Numbered from the stretch's first letter, positions 33,772 to 46,127 are shown. The stretch: 64,000 nucleotides of DNA from Saccharina japonica (GCA_008828725.1 MEHQ01001869.1:62001-126000); one strand, 5' to 3'. Numbers and translations are program-made. Notes: a model not told the origin generated them from the sequence alone.

Positions 33772-36700
33772 ATAGGCATATGGGTTTCGTCCATACGTTT
33801 TCCGAGCCCGGCGCAAATTGGTCGAGGGCCCGCCCCAGTTCGCCCTCGGCCAATCACGGGCCACGGAGCACGCGGCGAAAGTTGACTCTCGGGGGAACAC
33901 CCCAGTCCCGCCGCACCCGGGGACGATAGGGCCCCATCCCCGATTCGGAAATGCCTCCGTATCTCTACAACTACGACCACCCGGGGACAAAAAAAGTATC
34001 CCCCGGCTCGAAACAACCCCGAACGGTGTGGAAACCACAGCCCTACCGGCCCATCGCTAATTCGGTGGGGCTCGAAAAGAACGCCACCGGTACCCGGGGA
34101 CGATAGGGACCCACCCCTGTTGCGGAAATCCCTCCATACATGTACAACTCCAACAGCCCGGGGACCAAAACCGAGATCTCCCGGGTCGACACCGCCGCGC
34201 ACGGTGTAGAAACCCCTGTCACACCGGCCGATCGCTGATTGACTGGGGTTCGTATACAAAGCCAGAGTCACCAGGGGACGAAACAAATGATCCCCCGGCT
34301 CGAAACCGCCCCGGACGGTGTGGAAAACCCAACCCGACCGACCGATCGCTGATTGGTTGGTGCTTGCAAATAAAGCCTGCGCCATCCGGGGACGACACGG
34401 CCCCATCCCCGGATCGGAAATCCCTCCATACAGGAATAACTGCAACAGACAAGGGACCAAAACCAAGGTTCCCCGGGTCGACACCGCCACGCACGGTGTT
34501 GAAACCCCAGCTACACCGGCCGATCGCTGATTAGCTGGGTCTTGTATACAAAGCCAGAGCCAGCCGGGGACGACAGGGTATCAATCCCTGATTGGAAATC
34601 CTGCCATAAACCCGCACCCCTCACCCAGGAACGATTGCTACCCATTCCCGGTTTGAAAATGCCTCCGTATGTCCACAACTTCGACCACCCAGGGACGAGA
34701 AGAACGATCTTCCGGCTCGGAACCGCCCCGCACGGTGTGGAAACCTCAGTCCAACCGGCCAATCGCTGATTGCCTGGGGCTCAATAAAAAACCCAGATTC
34801 ACCCGGGAACGATAGGGCCCCATACCCGGTTCGGAAATCCCTCCATTCATGTACAACTCCAATAGCTAGGTGACCAAAACCGAGGTCCCCAGGTTCGACA
34901 ACGCCACGCACGGTGATGAAACCTTAGCCACACCGGCCGATCGCTGATTGGCTGGGGCTCCTATACAAAGCCAGAGCCAGCCGGGGACGACAGGGTATCA
35001 TTCCCTGATTACAAATCCCGCCAAACGTCCACAACTCTTCACCTGGGGACGATTTGGTCCCCATCTCCGTTTTCGAAATGCCTCCGTATGTCTACAACTC
35101 CGACCACCCGGGGACACATGAAACGATCCCTCGTCTCGGAACCGCCCCGCACGGTGTGGAAACCCCAGCCCGACCGACCCATCGCTGATTGGTTGGGGTT
35201 CTAAAGTAAAGCGAACGCCAACCGGGGACGATACGACTCCATCCCCGGATCGGAAATTCCTCCATGCATGTAAAACTCCAACAGTCCGTGGACAAAAACC
35301 GAGGTCCCCCGGGTCGACACCGCCTACCACGGTGTGAAAACCCCAGTTAGACCGGCCGATCGCTGATTGTCTGGGGCTCGTATACAAAGCAAGAACCCCC
35401 CGGGGACGACCGAGAATCATCCCCCGAACGGAAATCCCACCATAAATAAAAAACTCCTCACCCGGGAACTATTGGTCCCCATTCCCGGTTTGAAAATTCC
35501 TCCGTATATCTACAACTCCGACCACCCAGGGACATAAAGAACGACCCCACGACTCGGAACCACCCCGCACGGTGTAGAAACCCCAGCCTGACCGACCGAT
35601 CGCGGGGTGGCTGAGGTTCGCGGAGCCAGCCCCCCCGGGGAGGGTAAAGTGTCATCCCAGGACCATGAATATGTCCGTACAGCCGGTCGCCCCGAAGGGC
35701 TAGCTGGTAACCACGAAGCCTGTCAGCGTCAAAGTCGCGAGTTCGAGCCCCCCCGAGTGCATGCTCGTCGGGACTTTTTCTCGCAAAAAATATCTTGACT
35801 ACCGGAAAGCGCGAGAGCGTGAGTTAGCAAAATCCGATGAAAATCGACGAGCGTGGGGAAGGCTGAACCCTCTGCGCAATACAAATCAAGGCAAGAACCG
35901 TGGTAGGGGAGGAGGGAGAGGAGCCTACTTTGTGACCCCGGATCTGAGTTACGACTAGGGAGGGAGAAAGACGGAAGCGCGACGATAATAAATGGGATGG
36001 AACAAAAAAATCAAAAATCTACAAACTCGACAAAACGGGGATTATAACGGTCATCCCCGAGTCGATACCGCCTTTCGCGGTGTGGAACCCTGAATACTAA
36101 ATACCACTCGGGCTCATAGCTGATTGGCTTTGTGGGCTGACGTTCGTGAATCCAGCCTTCCTCACCAATGGGAGCAAAAAGGTTCAGCACGTTCGTTAAA
36201 CCCGATCTAATAGACCTGTTCGTTTTAGGAGTGGTTGTCATTCCACATGGATCGCCATCTACAGCCTTCGTTTGGCGCAGCCGCACAATAAAAAACAATA
36301 GAAGCGCGCCGACTTTTGCGCTTGTAAATAGGCATATGGGTTTCATCCCTGCATTTTCCGAACCAGACGCCCATTGATCGATGGGGTCCCCCAGCCCGCG
36401 CTCGGCCAATCGGGTGCCGCGGCACGCGCAGCGGGGGTTGTTCCTTGGGGAAACCCCCCAGTTCCGCCCCACCCGACCACGATAGGTCCCTACCCCCGGT
36501 TTGGAAATACCTCCGTATCTCTACCACTTCAACCACCCGGGGACAAAAAAAACGATCCCCCGCCTCGAAACCGCCCCACACGGTACAGCCCTGTACGGTG
36601 TGGAAACCCCAGGCCAACCGGCCAATCGCTGATTGGCTGGGGCTCAGAAAAAAAGCCAGCTCCTACCGGGAACGATAGGGCCCCAACCTCGGTTCGGAAA

Positions 36701-39690
36701 TCCCTCCATGCATGTACAACTCCAACAGCCCGGGGAGAAACCCCGAGGTCCTCCGAGCCGACACGGCTACGCACATTTTTCAACCTCCAGCCACACCGAC
36801 GGATCACTGATTTGCTGGGGCTCTTATACAAAGCCAGAGCCAGCTAGAGACGACAGGGTATCATTCTCCGATTAAGAACACTGCCATAAACCTGCAACCC
36901 CCCACCCCGGGAAGATTGGTACCCATCGCCGGTTTGGCAATGCCTCCATATATCTACAGCTTCGACCACCCGGGGAGGGAAAAAACAAAGCGCTGGGTCA
37001 AAACCACCCCGCACAGTGTGGAAACCCCAGCCCGCCCGGCTGATAGCTGATTGGCTGGGGCTCAAAAATAGTACCGGCGATAGGGCACCATCCCCGGTTC
37101 GGAAATCCCTCGATACATCTACAACTGCATTAGCCTGGGGATGAAAACCGAGGTCCCGCGGGTCGACACCACCAGGCACAGTGTGGAACCCCCAGCCACA
37201 CCGGCCGATCGTTGATTGGCTGGGGCTCGTAAACAAAGCCAAAGCCACCCGGGGACGACAGAGTATCATCTCCCGATAGGAAATCCCCCCCATAAATCCG
37301 CAACTCCTCACCCCGGCGACGATTGGTACCCATCCCCGGTTTCGAAATGTCTCCGTGTATTTAGAACTCTGACCACCTGGGAACGGAAAAAACGATCCCC
37401 CGGGTCAAACCCGCTCCGCACGGTGTGGAAACCCCAGCTCGACCGGCCGATCGCTGATTGGCTGGGGCTCAAACTAAAGCCAGCGCTACCCGGGGACAAT
37501 ATATTATCATCCCCGAATCTGAAATACCGCCATGCATCCACAACTCCTCACCCGGGGACGATAGGTGTTCATGCACGGTTCGGAAATCCCTTCGTATATC
37601 TACAACTCCGACCACCCGGGGACGAAAAAACGACCCCCCGGGTCGAAACCGCCCCGCACAGTGTGAAAACTCCAGCCCGACCTGCCGATCGCTGATTCGT
37701 TGGGGTTCGAAAAAAACCCAGCGCCATCCGGGGAGGATAATGCCCCGTCCCTTGTTCGAAAATACCTCCATACATGTACAACCCCAACAACGCGGGGATG
37801 AAAGCCGAGATGCCCCTTGTCGACACCGCCGCGCACGGTGTAGAAACCCCAGCCACATCGGCCGATCGCTGATCAGATGGTGCTCGTATACAAAGCCAGA
37901 GCCACCCGGGAATGACAGAGTATCATCCCCGTATCGGAAATCCCGCTGTGCATCCACAACTCCTCACCCGGGAATAATATGAATATCCCCCCGGTTCGCG
38001 AATGCTTCCGTGTCTCTACAACTCCGACCACTTGGGGACAAAAACAATAACCCCCCGGGTCAAAACCACCCGGCACGTTGTGGAAACCCCATCTCGACCG
38101 GCCGATCGTTCATTGGCTGGGGCTCGAAGATAAAGGGAGCAAAAATTCCAACAGGTCGGGGACGAAAACAGAGGCCTCCCGTGTCGATATCGCCGATCAC
38201 GACGTGGAAACCGCAGCGCCACTGGCGCAGTAACTGATTGGTTGTGGCTCGATAATAGAGCCAGTGCCCCCCAGAATATGATAGGGGCCCATCCCCGGAT
38301 CGGAAATCTCTCCATACATCTACTAGTCCAACAACTCGGCGACGAAGGCCAAGTTCCCCCTGATAGACACCGCCCCGCACGGTGTGGAAGCCCCAGTCGT
38401 ACTGGCTCTATCACTGCTTGGCTAGCGTTCATTTCAGGATTCGCCGCACGCGGGGAGGATAAGGTCTCATCCCCGGATAATACATAAATCCATACGTCTA
38501 CGACTCCGACAAACCGGGAGAAAAAACAAAAATCCACTGGTTTTATACCGCCCCGCACGGTGTGGAAACCCCAACCCCATTGGCTCTATCACTGTTTGGC
38601 TGAGTTTCGGGGAGCCAGCGCCACCCAGAGAGGACCATTTTTCATCTCGGCGTCATGAACACTTCTAAACCTTCAAACATCCAACGCAGCGTGGATGAAA
38701 ATGGTGTCTCCCCGGGTCAACACCACGTCGCACGGTGTGGAAGCCCCAACCTCGCTGGCTGCTCTCTCATTTACTGGGGCTTGGGAATAATAAATAAAGC
38801 CAGCACCACCCGGCGACGATAAGGTCCAGCTCCCCGGATCGGTAACCCTTTCGTACATATATAACCAACGCGGCGACGAAAATCGAGTTCCCCTCGGTAG
38901 ACACTGCCCCGCACGGTTTGAACACCCCAACCCCACCGGCCGATCGCTGATTGGGTGGGGCTCGAAAGTAAGCCAACGCCACCAGGGGCGATAGGGTCCC
39001 ATCTCCGGATCGGAAATACTCCTATACGTCTACAACTCCAACAACCCGGGGATAAAAACCGAGGTCCCCCAAGTTGACACCACCGCCCACGGTGTGGAAC
39101 CTCGAACCCAATTGGTTCTATCACTGACTGGCTGGGGGACCTTTGAGGGTATGGCGGGGAAGATAAGGTCATGTCGCCAGATAATGAATCCCTATTCCGT
39201 TACCAATCCGACAAATTGGGTATGCAATGTGCGATCCCTAGGGTTGATGCCGCCTCGCAAGGTAAGGCAACCTCCACCCCACTGGCTCCATCACTTGGTG
39301 GCTGAGGTTCGTGGAGCCAGCTCCACCCGGGGAGGGTAGAATGTCATCCCCGGACCATAAATTTGTCCGTACATCTAAAATTTCGACAACGTGAGGATTA
39401 AAACCATGATCCCCTGAGTCGATATCACCTTTCGCGGTGTGGAAACCCAAACACCACTGGCTCATAGCTGATTGGCTTCGTGGGCTAAAGTTCGTGAAGC
39501 CGGCGTTCCTCACCAATGGGGGCAACAAGGTTCAGCAAGTTCGTTACACCTGATATAATAGATATATTTGTTTTAGGAGTGGTTGTCATTCCATCTAGAT
39601 CGCCATCTACAGCCTGCGCTTGGCGCAGGCCAATAACAAAAAAAAAGGCGCGCGAAGCGCGCCGATGTTTGCGCTTGTATATGTATCTGG
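33772..39690. repeat. Satellite of alternating ~178- and ~240-bp units, in two macro-blocks
   Basis: The core CCGGCCGATCGCTGATTGGC recurs at 34231, 34344, 34522, 34761, 34940, 35181, 35358 and 35598 and on through 38.9 kb; spacing alternates near 178 and 240 bp, giving a ~418-bp higher-order unit. Other fixed words are CGGGGACGA, CGGAAATCCC, TCGACACCGCC and GCACGGTGTGGAAACCCCAG. Two blocks (about 33772-36330 and 36331-39690) share the same start (AATAGGCATATGGGTTTC) and the same end (TTAGGAGTGGTTGTCATTCC), so the array itself was duplicated. Long minus-strand frames come from stop-poor units. Confidence 0.85.
35684..36018 (+). mobile_element. tRNA-derived SINE, copy 1
   Basis: Head CGGTCGCCCCGAAGGGCTAG carries an A box (GGCTAGCTGGTAACC) and a B box (GAGTTCGAGCCCC). 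The body contains GGAGCCTACTTTGTGACCCC and GGATCTGAGTTACGAC and ends GATAATAAATGGGATGG plus an A-rich tail. The satellite block at 39357-39400 shows the same local sequence without it, so it inserted into a satellite unit. Confidence 0.8.
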
Positions 39691-39914
39691 CTCTATTCCC
39701 CAGACTTTTCCCCAGGCTTCAGCCTGGAGGTTCACAAAGGGTATTTATTTATTTTTGTTCCTCCCCTAGCATTCTAAAACCAGCATAGTAGTCACTAGTC
39801 TAAAACTAGACAAGTTCGACCGTCGAAAGTGTAACATCATTAGCAGGCTAAAACCAACACAAGTTTGTAACATCATACCTACTGTTGTTTAGTATGGATA
39901 TCCTTATTATTTAA

Positions 39915-40997
39915 TACGCTTCGGTCGTGGTGGTGATGGTGGTGTCGTTTGCAATCTTCAGGACTATGCCGGTTTCGGTATGCCCCGCGGGAGACCGGCT
40001 CTACCGCGCGGCACCCGACCGCGATCGGCACCGCACTCGCACCCGGCCCGCCCCACGCGTCGGCCCTTGGTGACCCCGGCGAGAGAACGGGCCCCGGTGC
40101 CGAACTCGGCCAGAGGGGATCGGGGGAAGGCGGCCTCCCGGGGACGGCTCGCTCCGTCCCCTGGAACGGGGCGGATCCACGGGAGGGAAGGGGTTCCCAG
40201 CGTATTCGGAGGGTTTTGCGGCCCGGGGTCTAACACCCACACTTAGAGCAAGAAAATTTTTCTCCATACTAAAATCAAGTAATTGTTTTTCAAAGAGTCC
40301 CGCAGATGTGAAAATATGGATCTCCAGAACTTCGGTCAGAATCGATATCGGCCCATAACTTGAGTTGAAGATCCGAGCTAACGAATTGTATAAGGGGCTC
40401 CATAACTTCGCGCGTTAGCGGCTTTTGCACTAATTTCAAGATAAAAAGCCCAGACGTAAAAAAATCGACCAAAAGCAAAAACAAAAAACACTGATGTAGG
40501 TACAAGGGCTGCGCATCCATGCCGGCGTTTTGTTTGTGTCCGCTGTACGTACGTACGAGTCGTACGTGCTGCTACTTTCTGGACTGCTGCTGTTGTTGCT
40601 ATTGCTGCTGTAGATGGGTTATATAAGGACTACTACTATTGCTGTACGTACTGGTGCTGCTGTATACTGATTTCATTCTGCCGTTGTTGTAGTTGTTATT
40701 GTTGTGGGTGGGTGTATCGGTTGTTGCGTGTGTGTCGATCGGTTGGTGCGTACGTACGTGGATGGGTGGGTCGGTGGTTGGGTGGGTCGGTGGTTGGGTG
40801 GGTGGGTGTGAGTGAGTGCATGTCGGAAACTACGTGAGAGTGGGTGGGTGAATGGGTGTGGGTGGGTGGGTGTCGGTGGGTCGGTTGATTCGTTGTTGAC
40901 TGCGTATGTGGATCGTGACCCAGTTCCTATTTTGTAGTTTTGTTTCTGTCCGCTAAGATACCGGCCCCGCCCTGGCATGGTTCCGGGTACCACTAGT
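39915..40997. repeat. Right ~1.1-kb direct repeat
   Basis: Uninterrupted partner of 31273-33762. Its GC-rich island is at about 39960-40235 with the CCGGTTTC...GAGACCGG hairpin. It ends GGTACCACTAGT and keeps the transposon-free site. Confidence 0.75.
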
Positions 40998-41001
40998 TTC
41001 A

Positions 41002-41891
41002 ATTAAGACGAAGCGCAGTTATTGCTTGTCCCTGAACAAAACAAAGTCTGCGACGATTCAACTTATTACGTCGGCCACAGAACGTGGATTCGCAAAGAGG
41101 CTCTTCCTCGGCCATCTGTGGGATATCCTGCTGTGGCTACCGTGCTCTCGTACAGCAGCCTTCTTTCGGCAGGTAGCACGGCATGGCGCAGGTATGGGTA
41201 TGTTGCGCTGGAGAGCCACGGAGATACAAGCCGGCCTTACGAAGCCTCTCGTACTGTGCTCCCCTCTGACCAAACCGGGTGGGTACTTCGCCCAGGTCTA
41301 TCCTTTTGGTCTCTCATAGCTGCTCACGCAGCGCCATGTCCGCTGTTGGTCGACAGGATGATTCGTGCTCGCCCAATACTTACTGGGTCAGACCTGACGG
41401 AAGAATAAAAAAGGCCCGATGAGTACTAAAACGGGGGTTCCACAAATCGATGGGGTTTATAAAACGGATTTGAAGTTGTTTTGTCCCAGGCTTTTAAATA
41501 CAGGAGAACAGGAAATGTACCGGGAACCACATCGGTGTGTATTTACATACAGGGGCAGGGCGCTGCGAACAGGTCTTAGAGGTTGTGCAACGGCCTTGTC
41601 TGTGTGTAGAAGATGTGTTGTCCTCGCACAGTTTGTGCTTTAATTGTACTTCTTTGGCTTCTTGCGTGTACTCGAACCTCGTGTATGTCACCAAACGGAA
41701 ACAAGGACGGCAACAGCAGCATTGTTGGCGTCTCGTGTGTACTCGAAACTCGGAGATGCCAACAAGCGGAGATAGGGACGGCAGCAGTAGAACGGGTGGC
41801 CTACGCCGCCAGGCATTTCATCGCGAAGGCAGAGGTGGTGCCCCTGCTGGTTGCCCTGGGGGGCGGCCCACGTCCGGTACGTTTTCTGTAG
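41002..41891. other. Possible upstream exons, not resolved
   Basis: Frames at 41022-41408 and 41537-41950 are open for 128 and 137 codons but lack an ATG. A frame at 41613-41891 contains a well-composed stretch (VERVAYAARHFIAKAEVV). They precede the exon at 41892 on the same strand, but no phase-consistent junction could be fixed. Confidence 0.25.
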
Positions 41892-41999
41892 ATACTACAC
41901 CTACGATACAGCGCGGGTATCGTTTGGCGCTGATGACGCGGAGAACATGAGAGACGCGAACGCCATGCAACGGGGACAGCGGTCAGCCGCTCACTTCAG
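41892..41999 (+). CDS. Internal exon candidate, phase-matched to 42690
   Basis: A 108-bp segment lies between an acceptor TTTTCTGTAG (ending 41891) and a consensus donor CAG/GTAAGTG. Its frame encodes about 35 residues of non-repetitive composition (YYTYDTARVSFGADDAEN...), ending in phase 2. The next candidate exon starts with one base that completes the codon (Arg) and stays open. Flanks are simple repeats (CCCA-rich). The protein is not recognised. Confidence 0.4.
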
Positions 42000-42039
42000 G
42001 TAAGTGTGTTGCTGTAAAGTTGTGTCGGAGAGAGAACTA

Positions 42040-42545
42040 CCACACACTATCCACGCGACACCCACTACCCACCTATCGACCTACCCACTAACAGCAGTAC
42101 AGCAGTGCATCAGTACCGCAGTGTCATACAGCAGTGTACTTGGTAGGCGAGGAGCAGTTGGTAGGTATTTCTGCAGGTAGTTATATATGTATGATAGGCG
42201 GAAAGTGGTTTATTTCGATCTTCCGCCATCTCAGAGAGGGAGCCACCACCCACCACCCATGTACCACCCACTACCCACCCGCTTACCAACCTACCCAGTG
42301 CAGCAGTACAGCGGTGAAGCATTTTACCATCCTCCGCCATTTCGGCGAGAGGGCGGATTGTCACCCACTCACCCGGCACCGTGGCGCGGTCGCTGTGAGT
42401 CGGGTGGCGTACCGTAGGGGCGATGCTGTGCGGGGCATACTAATGCAGGAACTGTCGGTCACTTCTATGCTACACCCTACTACTGTACGACACCCTACAA
42501 CAACAACAACAACTACTACTACTACCACTACTACTACGGCACGTT
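42040..42545. repeat. CCCA-rich minisatellite and AAC/ACT microsatellite
   Basis: Two CCCACC-rich blocks (42045-42100 and 42245-42300), each followed by CAGCAGTACAGC, lie between the two exon candidates. A (CAA)n(CTA)n run occupies 42498-42538. The TTTCGATCTTCCGCCAT / TTTACCATCCTCCGCCAT words also repeat. Confidence 0.7.
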
Positions 42546-42689
42546 ACTACTGCAGCTTTCTGTTTTACATATATATACAGATATATCTCATCGTCATCAC
42601 TACTACGCTACTGTATTATATCTTATCATGTGCCGTTTGCGTCATTCTACCTGTGCGCCACCCTGCCTTGTGGTTGTTTGTGGTTGCAG

Positions 42690-42798
42690 GAGTAAAACAC
42701 TTGATGATAGCGCCATGATTCCATATCGTCATGTCCCACAAGGGAAAGCCTTTGGCCAACAGGAGTCTTCTTATGTTTGGCGACTTCAACCAGTTGAG
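42690..42798 (+). CDS. Internal exon candidate, phase-matched to 41892-41999
   Basis: Acceptor TGTGGTTGCAG precedes and donor GAG/GTATGT follows. The 109-bp frame reads SKTLDDSAMIPYRHVPQG... and ends in phase 0. Together with the upstream exon it gives about 72 residues without a stop across a ~690-bp intron. A possible 3' exon begins after CATCAG near 42890 but is weak. No domain was recognised. Confidence 0.4.
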
Positions 42799-43000
42799 GT
42801 ATGTTTCGGTGCCATTTGCACTTGCCAACCCTCTTGTCTAATATTTCGATTAGAGAGCTTCAATGGCTTAGAGGCATACGACGTGATCATCAGCTATTTT
42901 GTTATTTTACCGCGCGATTGGAATGCCGTGGTCATGGTCATGATCTCATAAACATATATATTTGTTTGTTGAGCCCATACTCAAGCATGCAGGATATATA

Positions 43001-43374
43001 GTGTTTATTCCGGGCCGGCCTCTGTATCGAAGTCTCGGCACCTCAATATCTCGTGGGTTTTTTATGTCTTCGGGCGCTCGCTTCGAGGAACGGCTCCGAT
43101 GCCCCTCTCCCTTCGTCCACTCCGCTTACCTCGCCGCGAATGCGTGCTGTGGTAGAGAGAGAGAAAAGCGAGAAGTAGGCACGAGCTTGGATTTTGGGTG
43201 GCACATCGAGCATTTCTTTGAAGCTTGACAGGGGGGTGGTAGTGCGCAAACACAAAAAGGTGACTTTGTTTAAATGATTACAGTAATATCATAGGAGTAA
43301 CATTTTGGCAGCCCTTTGCATATCGTCTGCTTTTTAACGTAGATGTCCATGTTCCTTATTCGCAGTCCATAACG
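43001..43374. other. No gene recognised
   Basis: A frame at 42962-43228 has no start or domain support. Nothing else stands out. Confidence 0.4.
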
Positions 43375-43560
43375 AGCATGTATGTATACCATGACTTCGT
43401 ACGCGTACGTGCGGCTTCAGAAATAGGTACAGCAGTAAGCTCGAGCGCTGTTTGAGTACGAACACATACTGACTTCGAGTGTATAGAAGTACTAGTACGC
43501 ACGCTTTACTATGCAGATCTGTGGTGTTCTGTGCCTCTCTACACTTTGTGTGCCCGAACA
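43375..43560. repeat. Dispersed repeat D, copy 1
   Basis: Shares CGGCTTCAGAAAYAGGTACA, GCAGTAAGCTCG, GCACATACT and TCTGTGCCTCTCTA with 47420-47590, and most of these with 48180-48310. Confidence 0.65.
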
Positions 43561-44245
43561 CGGAAAATAGTTAGAGTACCAGTAACCAGCTCCAATAAAG
43601 TGTTTTTGTTTTATGCCTCGGAAAAAAACTATTAAATAAGTACCAGGTCGTATTTGAAAAACGTAAATTGGAGACAAACGAACGAATATCGCACCAGTTG
43701 TACACTCTGAAAGCTATACATATGTGAAGTGTGTTTTTGTTGTGCGATTTGACACGTCGAAATACATAATATACTCGTAGTCCATACGACACGATACCCC
43801 AACATAGCTGCGGTACGTCGTGGATCGCGAAGACGTTTCGAAATTCGCAGCTGACGTGTTTATTAGTTTATTTTAAAACGGCGAGCTGGGCCGCCGCTTT
43901 TGTAAACGTACGCCGATATTCTTATTGGGGTACAGCACGCTGAAGGCCACACGAAGATTGTACGAGTACGAGTATACTGAACTACGCTACGACCTATATT
44001 TCGTAACCGCATACTGGTTTGCCGCATAATACCTGGGTACGAACTGCAAACTGGCCACACCTGTACTATTCATACTAATATACTACTGCTGTATGTACAG
44101 TTGTGCTGTTGTGTGTTGCGAGACTATTTATAGCAGCTGCAGCCCGAGCACGGAAGCTTTTTACCAGGTATATTTTCAACGTATCGTTGATCGCGTTCGA
44201 TGGTCATTTTAGCGCCAATTCTTCTTTTTCTATCGTGTTTTTTGC
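43561..44245. other. No gene recognised
   Basis: AT-rich sequence with short frames on both strands. A small TACTACTGCTGTATGTACAG word recurs elsewhere in the window. Confidence 0.4.
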
Positions 44246-44249
44246 ACGG

Positions 44250-45015
44250 GTGCACAGATGCATCGAGTATACTCGATACTCCGAGTATACTAGGAGTATC
44301 GAGTATTTTTCGTACTCCAAGTACTAAGAGTATTAGAGTACTGGTGGACTAACTACTCGGAGTGCTCGGAGTATGAATAGTACCGAAACCCTAAATACTC
44401 CGAATGCTGGAAATATGAGCAGCAATTATCTTCGAGTGCAAGCAGTACCCGGAGTGTAAACATCTAAAACACTCGTAGTAGTCCGAGTATCGAGAGTATT
44501 GAACACCGAAATACTGCGAGTACACAAAGTGCCTGGAATATTTACTCTCTAAAGTCCTTTAATTATACTCCCAGGTACTGGGAGCATCAATGAACTTTGA
44601 AACGCTATAAAAGCCAGTCACATGCTCCCAGAACCTGGGAGTGATGACGGTCGGGTCTTTAACATGGTGCAAATATGCTCCTATTAGACTTCACACTCCG
44701 AGTATACTCCGAGTATGGAGTATACTTCGCACTTCGAGTACTAAGATTATTGGAGTACCGGCGGCCTGAATACTCGGAGTACTTGAATAAATGAGCAGTA
44801 CTGAAAGCCCAAATACCCCGAGTGCAAGGAGTACCCGCAGTATCGGACCCCGAAATACTCCCGAGCACAAGCATTATCGAGAGTATCCATACCCGTAATA
44901 CTCCGAGTACGAGAAGTATCTCGGCGCACATAGAGCCCAAATACTGCGAGTACCTGAAGTTTTTTATCTCCCATACTCGTTACTGTACTCCAAGGTACTC
45001 GGAGCATCTGTGCAC
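44250..45015. repeat. TACTCSGAGTA palindrome cluster 2
   Basis: Same repeat as 26560-27490. Both include the core GCTCCCAGAACCTGGGAG (itself an inverted repeat) and end ACTCCAAGGTACTCGGAGCA followed by TCTGTGCA. Confidence 0.85.
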
Positions 45016-45086
45016 TATTACTGTACTTTTTTGTGCTTTTCATGCGCTGACTTCCAATTAAAGACAATGCATTTAACGCCAGCGAT

Positions 45087-45285
45087 GTGCAACTGCTCGT
45101 ATGCTTGCGTTTTTTGTTGTGAACGTTCATCTCCTGATAATTTTTGAATTCTGATGAAATTCTTGGCATTCTTTTCGATTCATGTTTTCGTTTATTTCAG
45201 ATGGATTGATTCTAACTCTTTCCCTGCCCTACCCGAAGCATGGGTGCCGGCATCCATGCGGAGCCTTTGTATTTTATATATATTT
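45087..45285. repeat. Dispersed repeat E, copy 1
   Basis: Aligns by eye with 48650-48850 through TTTGTTGTGAAC, ATCTCCTGATAA, CTTGGCAT, CCCTACCCGAAGCA and GGGTGCCGGCA to TTTTATATATA. Confidence 0.65.
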
Positions 45286-45289
45286 CTTA

Positions 45290-46127
45290 TCGTCACCTCA
45301 CCCTTTCTTGTGTCCAGCGTAGCCCCTGCGGTACCAACCTCCGTATACGGTACTGTCTTCGGCTAGCGGTCTGGTTCCCTGAATACATGTTATGATGCCC
45401 CCCCTACGGTACCTACTACAGCAGCAGCAGTGCGGCTGTTCAGTAGCTGCACGAGTACTTCTGGCTACCACGAGTTGCACCAAAGTAGTACACACAAAAA
45501 CGATGTGCAACGCCATCCAGTGTCTCTTGGAAAAAAATAGCTAAGACAGCAGGCGGCAGGTTCTTCATCTTGCAGATATTTATGATACGCGCGGTGTTTT
45601 GTGTCTATACGACCCTCCTCCGTCTCGCGAAGACAGTGAGCCACCCGCCGTCCGCCCAACCCCCTGCACCCATAACCCGCCCATCATCCTAACCTCTACA
45701 ACATTACATCCGTGCTGCTCCGCGTACAACACATATATTGTTAGTTCTTATCTTCGTGCTCTTGTACCACCATTGTTTCCCCGGGTTTTGTCAGCCCCTC
45801 AAGCCTCCAGCTCTCACGAACGCCTCGCCGCTGTTCCTCTTTCCGTCTTTGCCCGTATATTTTTCCTTGTGAGCTCTTTCTTACACATCACTTTATGCTC
45901 GTCGTCCTCGTCTGCCACGCTTTCCGTATATCCCGTGCTTCCCCAGTAAACGCTAGGTGGGTCTGTGCTTCCCTCACGCTTCTTCGTCTTTCGTCCTTCT
46001 CCACCTCTTCCTCTCGCGTCGTCTTCCGCCAGCTCCTCTTCCGCGACTTCGACCTTCAGTTTTCTTCTGTTTCTCAAGGGTGTTAACCCCCTTCCGCGCC
46101 TTGTTGATACCTGATTTTTTCTTGCGG
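45290..46127. other. No gene; pyrimidine-rich from ~45600
   Basis: The plus strand becomes C/T-rich. The minus-strand Lys/Glu/Arg-rich frame at 45814-46149 starts at GTG and mirrors this skew. Confidence 0.4.

Larger units (their letters stand above)
31273..40997. mobile_element. Composite bounded by ~1.1-kb direct repeats around a satellite
   Basis: Direct repeats (31273-33762, interrupted, and 39915-40997) start TACGCTTCGGT and end GGTACCACTAGT. The outer flanks share TTCA (31269-31272 and 40998-41001), a possible 4-bp target duplication. The ~6.1-kb interior is satellite with a SINE. This is the outline of an LTR-like element carrying tandem repeats and no recognised gene. An alternative is a segmental duplication around a satellite. 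No primer binding site or polypurine tract was recognised. Confidence 0.4.

Noticed and set aside
41002-41410. Possible large-subunit rRNA-like segment
   Set aside because: Phrases such as GACCTGACGGAAGAATAAA looked rRNA-like at first, but no conserved rRNA block could be matched.
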